A stretch of DNA of 64,000 nt from Lachnospiraceae bacterium UBA2864 (GTDB lineage: Bacteria; Bacillota; Clostridia; Lachnospirales; Lachnospiraceae): NCBI GenBank assembly GCA_002350525.1, contig DEFA01000045.1, positions 1-64,000 on the forward strand, read 5' to 3'. The position numbers were made by a program, and so were the translations under genes. The notes below the pieces were generated by a model, which saw nothing but the letters and a program-made list of their open reading frames with translations, was not told where the DNA came from and did no database searches. The stretch's first letter is position 1. Each line of letters starts with the position of its first letter. Positions 44,604 to 53,896 of this stretch are shown here, in pieces.

Positions 44604-45689
44604 ATGAGATATCCAAAACCACTTAAAGAAGGCGGAACTATCGGATTTATAGCACCGTCCTTTGCCTGCACCATTGAGCCTTATAAGACAAGATTTGAAG
44701 AGGCACAGCGGATATTTAAAGAGATGGGCTACAATCTGTGGATCGGTCCAAACTGCGACAAGGAATGCGGACTGGGAATCAGCAATAAGCCGGAGCTCTG
44801 CGCGGAGGAGCTGAATGATGCGATGACAGATACAAACTCCGATGCCATTATAACCTGCGGCGGTGGAGAGCTGATGTGCGAGGTGGTTCCTTTTATAGAT
44901 TTTGACAGGATCAGAGAGGCAGAACCGAAGTGGTACATGGGTTACTCGGATAACTCGAACTTTACGTTTTTATCTGCGATACTTGCGGATACGGCTGCTA
45001 TTTACGGACCGTGTGCTCCGACCTTCGGAAGAATCCCGTGGCATAAGTCGGTGCAGGACGCACTGGATATCCTGACCGGAAAAGCTTCGGGAGTAAAGGG
45101 CTATGATCTTTGGGAGAAACCGGCAGAGCATGTTGAAGGTGAAGATGAATGGATGGAAGAACCGGATCCGCTTACTCCGTATGAAGTTAATGAACCATCG
45201 GTTTATCAGTATTTTATTCCGGGAAAGACTGAGGGAGTCGTGTCCGGAAATGACTATAAAGAAAAGTTAGAGATGAGAGGCCGCCTGCTGGGAGGCTGTG
45301 TTGATATACTTGTTCTCCATGTGGGTACGGTACGTGACAAGGTAAGTGAATTTCTTGAGAAATATAAGGATGACGGATTCATATGGTATCTGGAATGTTG
45401 TGACCTGGATCCGCTTTCGTCAAGACGCGCTTTCTGGCAGATGAGAGAAGCCGATTGGTTCAAGTATGTAAAGGGATTTATGATCGGAAGACCGAGACAT
45501 TTCGGCGAAGAAGCCATGGGTGTTGATATGTATAATGCAATAACCGATATTATCGGAGGGCTCGGAGTTCCGATTGTAATGGACCTTGATATCGGACATC
45601 TTCCTCCGATGATGCCGATTATTAACGGAAGCGTCGGAGAGATAGAAGCATCCGGCAATGATATAAGTATCGAATATAAGTTTATATAA
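44604..45689 (+). CDS. S66 family LD-carboxypeptidase / MccF-like peptidase
   Basis: This 361-residue protein starts KPLKEGGTIGFIAPS, typical of family S66. The nucleophile serine lies in YMGYSDNSNF near 115, after the CGGGELMCEVVPFID strand-turn. Likely catalytic Glu and His occur in LECCDLDP and IGHLPP. Members cleave LD bonds in peptidoglycan peptides or inactivate microcin C-like compounds. AAAAGGAGTAAGT precedes the ATG. It sits between a phosphoesterase and the AmmeMemoRadiSam genes. Confidence 0.87.
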   Translation: MRYPKPLKEGGTIGFIAPSFACTIEPYKTRFEEAQRIFKEMGYNLWIGPNCDKECGLGISNKPELCAEELNDAMTDTNSDAIITCGGGELMCEVVPFIDFDRIREAEPKWYMGYSDNSNFTFLSAILADTAAIYGPCAPTFGRIPWHKSVQDALDILTGKASGVKGYDLWEKPAEHVEGEDEWMEEPDPLTPYEVNEPSVYQYFIPGKTEGVVSGNDYKEKLEMRGRLLGGCVDILVLHVGTVRDKVSEFLEKYKDDGFIWYLECCDLDPLSSRRAFWQMREADWFKYVKGFMIGRPRHFGEEAMGVDMYNAITDIIGGLGVPIVMDLDIGHLPPMMPIINGSVGEIEASGNDISIEYKFI

Positions 45690-45742
45690 AATGTAACTGA
45701 ACGATCAAGGTATTTAGTTATGGGGAAACGGGGGAAATGCCT

Positions 45743-47116
45743 ATGTCGATTGTAGCAGCATTTATGGTTCCGCACCCGCCGATGATAGTTCCTGAAGTGG
45801 GACGAGGCAGTGAGGAAAGAATAAGAGAAACTATCGATGCATATGAAAGTGTGGCAGAGCGTATAGCGGAGCTGGAGCCGGAGACAATCATTATTACGAG
45901 CCCGCATGCCACTATGTATTCCAATTACTTTCATATTTCACCAGGGCGAGGCGCCAAAGGCGATTTCGGGGACTTCAGAGCGAAGGGAGTCACCTTCGAT
46001 GAAACCTATGATGAGGAGCTGGTTCGGGCAATAGATGAGATAGCTATGGTCGAGAAGTTTCCGGCAGGTATAGAAGGTGAGAAAAAGAAGAGTCTTGATC
46101 ATGGAACCATGGTGCCGCTATGGTTTATCCGAAGGAAATATAAGAAGGGCAGGATAGTCCGTATCGGCCTTTCGGGACTGCCTCTTACGGATCATTACAG
46201 GTTTGGAATGATGATCCGCCGTGCGGTTGAGGATACCGGACGCAGGGCGGTCTTTGTAGCCAGCGGAGATCTCTCTCATAAGCTGCAGGACTATGGACCG
46301 TATGGCTTTGCACCGGAAGGACCGGTGTATGATGAGCGGATAATGGATGTGGCGGGAAGAGCTGCATTTGGAGAAATGCTGGACTTCACGGAGGATTTCT
46401 GTGATAAGGCTGCGGAATGCGGCCACAGATCCTTTGTTATCATGGCAGGAGCGCTGGACGGAACAGGTGTTAAGGCAGAAAGACTGTCTCATCAGGACGT
46501 TACAGGTGTGGGCTATGGAATATGCGCATTTTATCCGACGGGAGAGGACACTGGCCGTCACTTTCTGGATAAATATCTGGCAAAGCTTGAGGAAGCCCGC
46601 GGAAAGTCGGATGAATATGTCAGACTTGCAAGGCTGACCATTGAAAGCTTTATAGGCGAACATAAGCGGATCAAGGTGCCGGACTGGGTACCGCAGGAGA
46701 TGAATGATACGAGAGCCGGAGCATTTGTATCCATCCATAAAGGCGGACAGCTGAGGGGCTGTATAGGAACGATCGCACCTACAGCTTCCAGTCTTGCTCT
46801 GGAGATAATAAATAATGCGATCAGTGCATCTACAAGAGACCCGAGATTTGATCCGATCGAACCGGGAGAACTGCCCTTTCTGGAAATAAATGTAGATGTT
46901 CTTGGGGAACCTGAGGATATAGCTTCCATGGAAGAGCTGGACGTAAAGCGCTATGGAGTGATAGTTACATCGGGTTATAAGAGGGGACTTCTGCTTCCCG
47001 ATCTTGATGGGGTTGATACGGTGGAGCAGCAGGTTGAGATAGCCATGCGAAAGGGAAGGATATCCGAAGACGAGGATTACAGTCTTCAGAGATTCGAAGT
47101 TATCAGGCACACATGA
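45743..47116 (+). CDS. AmmeMemoRadiSam system fused protein (Memo + AMMECR1)
   Basis: This 457-residue protein joins a Memo/LigB-dioxygenase-like domain (about 1-265: VPHPPMIVP, SPHATMYSN, SGDLSHKL) with an AMMECR1 domain (about 290-457: GAFVSIHKGGQLRGCIGTI, STRDPRFDP). The LRGCIG motif is the AMMECR1 hallmark. Both domains and a radical SAM enzyme form the conserved AmmeMemoRadiSam trio of unresolved chemistry; the radical SAM gene follows 76 bases downstream. The ATG at 45743 is preferred over 45737 because it gives GGGGAA a proper spacing. Confidence 0.9.
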   Translation: MSIVAAFMVPHPPMIVPEVGRGSEERIRETIDAYESVAERIAELEPETIIITSPHATMYSNYFHISPGRGAKGDFGDFRAKGVTFDETYDEELVRAIDEIAMVEKFPAGIEGEKKKSLDHGTMVPLWFIRRKYKKGRIVRIGLSGLPLTDHYRFGMMIRRAVEDTGRRAVFVASGDLSHKLQDYGPYGFAPEGPVYDERIMDVAGRAAFGEMLDFTEDFCDKAAECGHRSFVIMAGALDGTGVKAERLSHQDVTGVGYGICAFYPTGEDTGRHFLDKYLAKLEEARGKSDEYVRLARLTIESFIGEHKRIKVPDWVPQEMNDTRAGAFVSIHKGGQLRGCIGTIAPTASSLALEIINNAISASTRDPRFDPIEPGELPFLEINVDVLGEPEDIASMEELDVKRYGVIVTSGYKRGLLLPDLDGVDTVEQQVEIAMRKGRISEDEDYSLQRFEVIRHT

Positions 47117-47192
47117 TCTCGCCTGAACCGGGCGTTCATGAGTATGTAGCGAAGCGGAATACGAATGTCCGCTTTACAAGAAGGAGAAGGTT

Positions 47193-48053
47193 ATGGCGGT
47201 ATGTGATGTCTGCTTCAGACATTGTAATATTCCGGAAGGCGGAAGAGGGTTCTGCGGAGTAAGAACCTGCCGGGACGGGCGGGTGATCCCACTGAATTAC
47301 GGAAAGATAACGGCTATTATGCTGGATCCGATAGAGAAGAAGCCTCTTTCAAGATTTCATCCGGGAAGCCGGATACTGTCTGTGGGAAGCTATGGGTGTA
47401 ATCTCAGATGCCCTTTCTGTCAGAACTATGATATATCCTGGGGAGAAGCGGTCGGAAGACGGGAGAAAGAGGCCAAAGAGATAACGCCGCAGGAACTGGC
47501 GGATACGGCACTGTTCTATAAAGACAGAGGCAATATCGGAGTGGCCTTTACTTATAATGAACCGCTTATCGGTTATGAATTTGTAACGGATACGGCAAGG
47601 CTGGTTCATGAAGCGGGAATGCTCAATGTGCTTGTCTCGAACGGAACCGCGGAGGTGCCTATCTTAGAAGAACTTCTGCCCTATATAGATGCCATGAATA
47701 TCGACCTCAAGGGCTTTACGGATGAATACTATTCGGAGATTCTGGGCGGTAACAGAAAGATGGTCATGGACTTCATAGAGAGGGCAGTGAAGGACTGCCA
47801 TGTGGAACTTACAACTCTTATCATTCCTGGAGAGAATGACAGCGAGGATGAGATAAGAAGGATGGCTGAATGGATAGCGGGGCTGAAAGATAAGGACGGA
47901 AATGTGATCGGCGGAGATATACCGCTGCATATATCCAGATTCTTCCCGAGATTCCATATGACAGACAGAGATGCAACAGATGTGAAGAAGGTATACAGAC
48001 TTGCGGAGATTGCAAGGGAAAGACTGAAGTTTGTATACACGGGTAACTGCTGA
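47193..48053 (+). CDS. AmmeMemoRadiSam system radical SAM enzyme
   Basis: This 286-residue protein is a radical SAM enzyme related to pyruvate formate-lyase activases. The N-terminus has extra cysteines (CDVCFRHCNIPEGGRGFCGVRTC) as expected for this subfamily. The cluster motif is CNLRCPFCQN near 69-78 (CxxxCxxC). FTYNEPLIGYEF and NIDLKGF are conserved SAM-binding and core strands. AAGGAGAAGG precedes the ATG. It likely generates a radical for a modification that involves the fused Memo/AMMECR1 protein; the substrate is unknown. Confidence 0.92.
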   Translation: MAVCDVCFRHCNIPEGGRGFCGVRTCRDGRVIPLNYGKITAIMLDPIEKKPLSRFHPGSRILSVGSYGCNLRCPFCQNYDISWGEAVGRREKEAKEITPQELADTALFYKDRGNIGVAFTYNEPLIGYEFVTDTARLVHEAGMLNVLVSNGTAEVPILEELLPYIDAMNIDLKGFTDEYYSEILGGNRKMVMDFIERAVKDCHVELTTLIIPGENDSEDEIRRMAEWIAGLKDKDGNVIGGDIPLHISRFFPRFHMTDRDATDVKKVYRLAEIARERLKFVYTGNC

Positions 48054-48110
48054 GGGGGAGAAGTATTATGCCGCCGGGAGGAAGAATGGGTGGAGAGAGG
48101 GGGACGTGAT

Positions 48111-49007
48111 ATGTCATTGGCAAGTCGTATTTTCGTAAGTAAATGTACAAAATCTGATGCAAAAAGGGATGCGGGACTTGAGATTCCCGAAGATATTGAA
48201 TATATAAGAGATCTCCGGTACGGAAAGAATAAGATGTATAATATTCTGGATATCTGCTGGCCAAAGAAAGCTCTCGAAGAAGGAGCGGAGTCATCCGCCA
48301 AACTTCCTGTGATCATAAGTATTCATGGCGGCGGCTATGTCTACGGCAGCAAAGAAGTGTATCAGTTCTACAGTGCAAGCCTTGCCGAGAAGGGCTTTGC
48401 GGTAATTAATTTCAATTACAGGCTGGCACCGAAATATAAGTTCCCGGCTCCGATCGAAGACCTGAATGCGGTCATTGTATGGATGATGAAGAACAGTGAT
48501 ATCTATCCTTTTGATACGGAAAATGTATTTCTGGTGGGTGATTCAGCAGGGGCGCAGATTGCATGCCAGTACGGAGTTATCTATTCCGACAGGGAATACA
48601 GAAAGATAATGGGATTCAGAAAACCCAAGATAAATATACGTGCGCTCGGTTTCTGCTGCGGCATGTATAATCTTAAATCAATGATATCCAAGGAAGGACC
48701 GGCCGGAATCGTAAAGGATTACCTTACCGAAAAACCTTATTCCTTCGGAGAAAAGCTGGATATTACAGAGCATATAACCGATAAGTATCCGCCGGTTTAT
48801 CTTTTCAGCTCCAAGGGCGATATACTTCTGGACGAATGCATACCTATGGCTGAACTTCTGGAAAGCCGGGATGTAAAGTGCGAATATAAGATATACGGCA
48901 ACGAAAAGACGGGCCACGTCTTCCATGTGAATATGAGGGATGAATTCAGTGATGAGGCTAACACGGATCAGACGAATTTTTTTAAGTCGTACATATCAAA
49001 AGCATGA
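48111..49007 (+). CDS. Alpha/beta hydrolase, hormone-sensitive-lipase-like esterase
   Basis: This protein of about 298 residues shows the HGGGYVYGS oxyanion motif near 80, the nucleophile elbow GDSAGAQ near 145, and plausible acid and base residues in FSSKGDILLDE and EKTGHVFHVN. This pattern fits the HSL/Aes family of esterases acting on short acyl groups. The start is uncertain: ATG at 48111 follows AGAGGGGGACGT, while GTG at 48090 follows GGAGGAAG and adds seven residues. It lies at the end of the AmmeMemoRadiSam group. Confidence 0.85.
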   Translation: MSLASRIFVSKCTKSDAKRDAGLEIPEDIEYIRDLRYGKNKMYNILDICWPKKALEEGAESSAKLPVIISIHGGGYVYGSKEVYQFYSASLAEKGFAVINFNYRLAPKYKFPAPIEDLNAVIVWMMKNSDIYPFDTENVFLVGDSAGAQIACQYGVIYSDREYRKIMGFRKPKINIRALGFCCGMYNLKSMISKEGPAGIVKDYLTEKPYSFGEKLDITEHITDKYPPVYLFSSKGDILLDECIPMAELLESRDVKCEYKIYGNEKTGHVFHVNMRDEFSDEANTDQTNFFKSYISKA

Positions 49008-49021
49008 AAATTCATTCCTAC

Positions 49022-49078
49022 TTGAAAGATTGAACAAAAAATGTTTATAATAGCCTCATACGCGCCGTATATGACGGC
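49022..49078 (+). promoter_or_regulatory. Promoter and palindromic operator candidates of pncB
   Basis: TTGAAA (49022-49027), an 18-base spacer and TATAAT (49046-49051). Two overlapping palindromes follow at the expected start site: ATACG-CGC-CGTAT (49058-49070) and GCCGT-ATATG-ACGGC (49064-49078). They are good candidates for repressor binding, possibly by the NrtR-like protein at 33111. Confidence 0.6.
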
Positions 49079-49118
49079 ACTGTGGGAAGGTTTACAGTGA
49101 ATTAAAAGGAGAAAAATC

Positions 49119-50330
49119 ATGAAACTCGAACCGATTGTACAGTCATTACTGGATACCGATCTGTATAAATTCAATATGGATCAGGTTATCTTTCATAAGC
49201 ACACCGACCTCTGCGGTCAGTATTATTTTAAATGCAGAAACGAGGGAATCGTTTTTACACCGGAGATGGTACAGGAGATAACAGAGCAGGTCGATCATCT
49301 CTGCTCGCTCAGCTTTACCAAGGAAGAGCTTGAGTATCTGAGATCCATAAGATTCATAAAGGACGACTACGTTGAGTTTCTCAGACTGTGGCATCCTATC
49401 AGAGATTATGTAACGATCAGATCCAAGGAAGACGGCGGTCTTACTGTTATAGTTGACGGTCCTCTTTTCTCGGCTATGCAGTTTGAGATATATCTTCTTG
49501 AGATCATCAACGAAGTATATTTCCGCATGGCATTTGACTATGATAAGCTCAGAGCTGATGCCGAGAAGCGTCTCGATGAGAAGATCAAGGCCATGAACGA
49601 CGGAACGTATACCTTTAAGTTTGCCGAGTTCGGATGCAGAAGAAGACTTTCACGTGAGTGGGAAGATGTTGTCGTAAGAAGATTCTGTCAGGAGACAAAG
49701 AACTGCGTAGGTACTTCAAATGTATATCTTGCCATGAAGTACAATGTAACTCCTATCGGAACCTATGCTCATGAGTTTGTACAGATGTATCAGGGAATCG
49801 ATTCCATTCCTCTTGCATATACAAATCATTACGCCATGAGAGACTGGTATAACGAGTATCAGGGTGATAACGGAACTGCTCTTACAGATACGGTAACAAC
49901 AGATCTGTTCCTTCTCGATTTCGACCGTTCAATGGTCAACAACTACACAGGTGTTCGTCATGACAGCGGAGATCCGTATGAGTGGGGCGAGAAGATCATC
50001 GCTCATTATAAGAGCTATGGAGTTGATCCGAAGACTAAGCTTCTTCTCTTCAGCGACAGCCTCGATTTCGATAAGGCTCAGCAGCTCTATGATTATTTCA
50101 AGGATAAGACAAAGGTATCTTTCGGTATAGGTACATTTGTATCAAATGATACTTACGAAGAGGCTCTTAATATCGTTATCAAGCTTCAGTACGTTAACGG
50201 ACGTCCTGTTGCCAAGCTTTCGGATTCACCGGGCAAATCAATGTGCCGCAACGAAGACTTCCTTGATTATCTGAGAAGATCGGTTGAATATCGTCTTACA
50301 AGAGCTAAGATGAATCATGTTATAAAGTAG
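49119..50330 (+). CDS. pncB: Nicotinate phosphoribosyltransferase
   Basis: This 403-residue enzyme converts nicotinate and PRPP to nicotinate mononucleotide in the NAD salvage pathway. The start SLLDTDLYKFNMDQVIF is typical of PncB. Other family segments are FAEFGCRRRLSREWEDVVV near 170, GTYAHEFVQMYQ near 225, the VRHDSGDPYEWGEK loop near 290 and KLLLFSDSLDFDKA near 310. AAAAGGAGAAAAATC precedes the ATG. Palindromes over its start site suggest repression in response to NAD status. Confidence 0.94.
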   Translation: MKLEPIVQSLLDTDLYKFNMDQVIFHKHTDLCGQYYFKCRNEGIVFTPEMVQEITEQVDHLCSLSFTKEELEYLRSIRFIKDDYVEFLRLWHPIRDYVTIRSKEDGGLTVIVDGPLFSAMQFEIYLLEIINEVYFRMAFDYDKLRADAEKRLDEKIKAMNDGTYTFKFAEFGCRRRLSREWEDVVVRRFCQETKNCVGTSNVYLAMKYNVTPIGTYAHEFVQMYQGIDSIPLAYTNHYAMRDWYNEYQGDNGTALTDTVTTDLFLLDFDRSMVNNYTGVRHDSGDPYEWGEKIIAHYKSYGVDPKTKLLLFSDSLDFDKAQQLYDYFKDKTKVSFGIGTFVSNDTYEEALNIVIKLQYVNGRPVAKLSDSPGKSMCRNEDFLDYLRRSVEYRLTRAKMNHVIK

Positions 50331-50335
50331 ATTTA

Positions 50336-50374
50336 AACATACCCTCCTTACCTGGTAAGGAGGGTATGTTTTTT
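50336..50374. terminator. Strong terminator between convergent genes
   Basis: CATACCCTCCTTACC pairs perfectly with GGTAAGGAGGGTATG, followed by T6 on the plus strand. It abuts the stop codon of the minus-strand gene and probably serves both directions, less efficiently on the minus strand. Confidence 0.9.
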
Positions 50375-51056
50375 AAAAGAAGTATGTTTCCCTGCATAAC
50401 AGTTCTTTGTCTTTATAAAAGGTTATCTCATAGTAAGTACCTTGGGATGAGTCGGTGCAGAATGATATATATTCGTCGGTTTCATTATATTCCTCAATAA
50501 TATTATCCTTCGTAAACTCTTCCATGAAAGCGTCGAAATCTTCCTGTGTTGATTTTACGATATCGAAGACAAACCATGTATCATCAGGATTATCTTTGAA
50601 GGAAAATCCGTTTGTGAAGGCGTAATCTCCGAAGCCGAATCCCTGACCGTAATACTTTACGGCATATTCTGCGTTGATCAGCTTGTATTCCGAATAATGT
50701 TCAGCCTCTTCTCTGATGTAAGGATCATCGAAGGCGTCGATAGATTCATTTGTTAAATGCTTTTCGACTTCTTCATAGCTCATATCGGGGTCATATACAT
50801 CCGGTATGTATGACATATAAGGATATTTTTCGGCTTTGGGTTCTTCGGTCGCAGCAGCAGTGGCAGTTGTGCTCTGTGCGGTTTCGTCGGTTACGATGTC
50901 GGCGATATTGGTTTCATTATATGCATATATCGAACAGGACTCTTTACCGTTCAGATCAAGTTCCCTGCCGTGCACATTTCGAAAGACGGGTATGGCTGCG
51001 GTTATGGATATAATTGTGGCAGCTCCTATGCCGATTATGGTATTTATACGTTTCAT
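50373..51056 (-). CDS. Secreted or membrane-anchored protein of unknown function
   Basis: This 227-residue protein on the minus strand starts with a signal or anchor helix (about 4-24, NTIIGIGAATIISITAAIPVF). A Thr/Ala/Glu-rich linker (about 55-75) is followed by an acidic domain rich in Asp, Glu, Tyr and Phe. No family is recognised. It begins four bases after the kinase stop codon and ends the regulator-kinase operon, so it may be an accessory or sensed protein of that system. Confidence 0.7.
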   Translation of the reverse strand: MKRINTIIGIGAATIISITAAIPVFRNVHGRELDLNGKESCSIYAYNETNIADIVTDETAQSTTATAAATEEPKAEKYPYMSYIPDVYDPDMSYEEVEKHLTNESIDAFDDPYIREEAEHYSEYKLINAEYAVKYYGQGFGFGDYAFTNGFSFKDNPDDTWFVFDIVKSTQEDFDAFMEEFTKDNIIEEYNETDEYISFCTDSSQGTYYEITFYKDKELLCRETYFF

Positions 51057-51059
51057 ATT

Positions 51060-52442
51060 CTATTCCTCTTCGGTTTCGAGAATAATTCTGATAGTGGTAC
51101 CTTCCCCGTAAATGCTGTCTATATCCATCTTTCCGTTATGAAGCCGGATTATCTTATCGCTGAGGGCGAGGCCGAGGCCTGCACCGTGTTCGGCACGGCT
51201 TCTAGACTTATCAACCATGTAGAAGGCATCCTTTACACGACCGAGCTCCTCTTCGGGAATTCCCATTCCGTTATCCGATACAGCGAAGATAAACTGATTC
51301 TTCAGTCGTTGTCCGGAAAGGCTTATCTTTGTTGCTCCGGCTTTAATGGAGTTATCGATGAGATTTACGATTACTGTTTTGAAAAGATCGTAATCGAGGT
51401 ACAGATAGTCATCAGGCATATCGTATTGAATATCCACATGTTTTTCTTCAGCTTTAACCTGCAGTGTTTTTTCGATATCATCCACCATTTCGGTCAGACT
51501 TGTCTCTTCTTTAAATATCTTGTTTTTTTCGAGAGCCACTATATCCAGAAGCTTACGTGACAGGGCCTGCAGACGAAGTCCTTCGTTAAGCATGACAAAT
51601 GCGGCTTCTTTTTTCTTCTCCTCGGGAAGCCTGTCCTGATACAGAAGATCGGCATAGCCGATAATGCTGGTCATAGGAGTTTTGGTCTCATGTGCAAATG
51701 CAGCGATGAAGTCTTCCTTCTGTTTAACTGAATGATTAAGCTCATCAACCTTATCCTGTATAGTTTCAGCCATTTCGTTATAGGCTTCGGAAAGCTGTCC
51801 GAACTCATCCTTGGGAATTTTGGTAATTCGTGCCGAATAATCACCCTTAACCATTTTTTCCGTTGCGTTTCGAAGACGCCGTACGGGCCTTGTGAGACGG
51901 ATGGAATATATAAGAGCGATTACCGTTCCTGATAGAAGAACGAGAAAATATATGATGAGAAATCTGTCACGGAGCAGGTTATTCTCATCAAGTATGGCCG
52001 AGATATCGGACTCGGTAACAAAGGTATATTTTATATTACCTAAAGAAAAGTAGCTGTAATAGACTATGTAAGTTGCTTCTCCGACGGTTTTACTTTTGTA
52101 GGTTACATATTCTCTTTCGGCTTTTCCCGGCTCATAGTCGGTCGCCGTATCAGAGTACATGACCTCATCGTCCATAGCTACTATACAAGGAATATTGCTG
52201 GTACCCTTTGTAAGGCGTACTACCTTTTCTATAAGATTTTTAGTCGGAGCTTTATCTCTTGTTGCAAGCAGGAGATTGGTGTGAAAGGAATTGATCATCA
52301 TGTTGTGACGTTCCATTCCACTGTCGGTCTCATGCCGCAGATTTTGTTCAAGGGTAGTTTTAACCACGAAGAAGGAAGACGTAAGGAGCGCAAAAACCAG
52401 AAGGGTTATCATACCCAGATAGAGTTTCATAAATATTTTCAT
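51060..52442 (-). CDS. Sensor histidine kinase with extracellular domain
   Basis: This 460-residue kinase has helix 1 (about 8-28), an outside domain (about 30-160), helix 2 (about 163-183) and HAMP (IRLTRPVRRLRNATEKMVKGDYSARI). The HisKA box is AFAHETKTPMTSI near residue 250, with the N box NLIDNSIKAGA, NGMGIP and HGAGLGLALS in the ATPase domain. Unlike the kinases at 5093 and 7046 it has a real sensor domain. It lies 22 bases after the regulator gene. Confidence 0.9.
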   Translation of the reverse strand: MKIFMKLYLGMITLLVFALLTSSFFVVKTTLEQNLRHETDSGMERHNMMINSFHTNLLLATRDKAPTKNLIEKVVRLTKGTSNIPCIVAMDDEVMYSDTATDYEPGKAEREYVTYKSKTVGEATYIVYYSYFSLGNIKYTFVTESDISAILDENNLLRDRFLIIYFLVLLSGTVIALIYSIRLTRPVRRLRNATEKMVKGDYSARITKIPKDEFGQLSEAYNEMAETIQDKVDELNHSVKQKEDFIAAFAHETKTPMTSIIGYADLLYQDRLPEEKKKEAAFVMLNEGLRLQALSRKLLDIVALEKNKIFKEETSLTEMVDDIEKTLQVKAEEKHVDIQYDMPDDYLYLDYDLFKTVIVNLIDNSIKAGATKISLSGQRLKNQFIFAVSDNGMGIPEEELGRVKDAFYMVDKSRSRAEHGAGLGLALSDKIIRLHNGKMDIDSIYGEGTTIRIILETEEE

Positions 52443-52464
52443 AGGATGTCGCTTCCCCTTAGGT

Positions 52465-53133
52465 TTATTCGCTTACTTCTTTTATGTCCATACGGTAGCC
52501 GATTCTGAAAACGGTCTGGATCACATCTTCATATCCGAGCTTCTGTCTGAGACGCTTTATGTGATTATCAAGTGTTCTGGTCTCGCCGAAGTATTCTTCT
52601 TTCCAGACGCCTTCATACAGAGCTTCGCGGCTCATGGCTACATTTTTATTCATTATAAGAAGACTTAGAAGCTCGAACTCTTTTGCGGTAAGCTGAACTT
52701 CTTCTCCGTCTTTCAGAACTCTGCGTGAAGCGGGATCCACTTCGACTCCGCGGTAAGAGAATACTTCTCCTGCGGGAGAGGTGCGTCGTATAACCGCTTC
52801 AACACGTGCTATAAGTTCACCTATCTGGAAAGGTTTGGCAAGATAATCATCGGCGCCCATCCTGAGGCCTCTTATCTTATCGCTTACCTGATTCATGGCT
52901 GACATGATGATAACCGGGTATTTCAGATCGGTGGAAATGTATTCGAGAAGTTCATATCCGCTTATCTTCGGAAGCATGAGGTCGAGAAGGATGATATCCC
53001 ATTTCTGTGTATCAAGCATATCCTCGCCTTCCTGACCGTCATAGGCGTTCTCGCAGTGATAACCGTATCCTGAAAGAGTTGTCTTTATAAGCTCTGCAAT
53101 AGATCTGTCATCTTCAATTATTAGTACATCCAT
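52465..53133 (-). CDS. OmpR-type response regulator, third two-component pair
   Basis: This 222-residue regulator starts MDVLIIEDDRSIAELI. Its phospho-acceptor is in IILLDLMLPK near 52 and the lysine in LAKPF near 102. The winged helix is compact and ends in VFRIGYRMD. AAGGAGAAATATA precedes the ATG at 53133. It heads a minus-strand operon with the kinase and the secreted protein. Confidence 0.92.
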   Translation of the reverse strand: MDVLIIEDDRSIAELIKTTLSGYGYHCENAYDGQEGEDMLDTQKWDIILLDLMLPKISGYELLEYISTDLKYPVIIMSAMNQVSDKIRGLRMGADDYLAKPFQIGELIARVEAVIRRTSPAGEVFSYRGVEVDPASRRVLKDGEEVQLTAKEFELLSLLIMNKNVAMSREALYEGVWKEEYFGETRTLDNHIKRLRQKLGYEDVIQTVFRIGYRMDIKEVSE

Positions 53134-53260
53134 TATATTTCTCCTTATGAGTGTATGGTCTGCTCATTAAGAACCAAATTTATGATACACTACAAATGTA
53201 ACATACTTGTAAAATGTTTTGAACAGTTTTTATATGATCATGAAATGCTCTGAACTATAC

Positions 53261-53290
53261 AAAAAAAGACCGCTCAACGGCTGAGCGGCC
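53261..53290 (-). terminator. Terminator of the zinc-ribbon protein gene
   Basis: On the minus strand CCGCTCA (53288-53282) pairs with TGAGCGG (53276-53270) around a 5-base loop, with outer pairs, and T7 follows. Confidence 0.88.
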
Positions 53291-53304
53291 CTTCTCATCT
53301 TCGA

Positions 53305-53730
53305 TTAAAAACTACTTAGTGCATACCCCATTATCATGAGCATTGTTATGATGATAAATATCACAACAACTGCTACGACTGAGGCATTGCTTTGTTTCTG
53401 CGGCGCACGGGCGGTGGTTCTGATCACAGACTGCGGCGGACGGTATGCTTTGTTAAGCTGGGTCTGCTGATACATTTTCTCCGGATATACGGTTTCTGTA
53501 CGGGTTACATGCCCCGGTACATAACCGCCCTGCGGTGTATGACTGTGATTCCAGTATTCTTCCTGTTCGGGATGGATGTCTTCCGTTGAGTAAGTTGCAT
53601 TAAGAACGATTCCCGTATTATGTTCTACCGTTTCCGAACGGGTTCTGTAAATCTTGCCGCATTTCGGACATAAACCTACATACATATGATAATCGAATTT
53701 GTTACCACAATGTTGACATATAACCTTCAT
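53305..53730 (-). CDS. Zinc-ribbon protein with C-terminal membrane helix
   Basis: This 141-residue protein has an N-terminal four-cysteine ribbon (CQHC near 5, CPKC near 20). A disordered Gln/Pro/Thr/Tyr-rich middle (about 45-110) is followed by one helix at the end (about 115-137). It is therefore tail-anchored with the ribbon in the cytoplasm. The ATG at 53730 follows GGGGAGGTTATT; the longer frame from 53757 lacks one. The function is unknown. Confidence 0.75.
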   Translation of the reverse strand: MKVICQHCGNKFDYHMYVGLCPKCGKIYRTRSETVEHNTGIVLNATYSTEDIHPEQEEYWNHSHTPQGGYVPGHVTRTETVYPEKMYQQTQLNKAYRPPQSVIRTTARAPQKQSNASVVAVVVIFIIITMLMIMGYALSSF

Positions 53731-53896
53731 AATAACCTCCCCAATACTTACTACCATAGGACAACATCCTTCGGCAAATATCAGCTTAAGTATACCTATT
53801 TAAAGAAATAATTGCAATTGCAGTATATATAGTTGTAAAATCATAAATAGTGATTGACTTCTTGAAGAGAAGAATAAGTATAAAAAGGGGAAATGT

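Noticed and set aside
46118..47110. 330-codon minus-strand frame opposite the AMMECR1 region
   Set aside because: Shadow of the fused Memo/AMMECR1 gene; it reads as Ser/Leu/His/Arg-rich nonsense.
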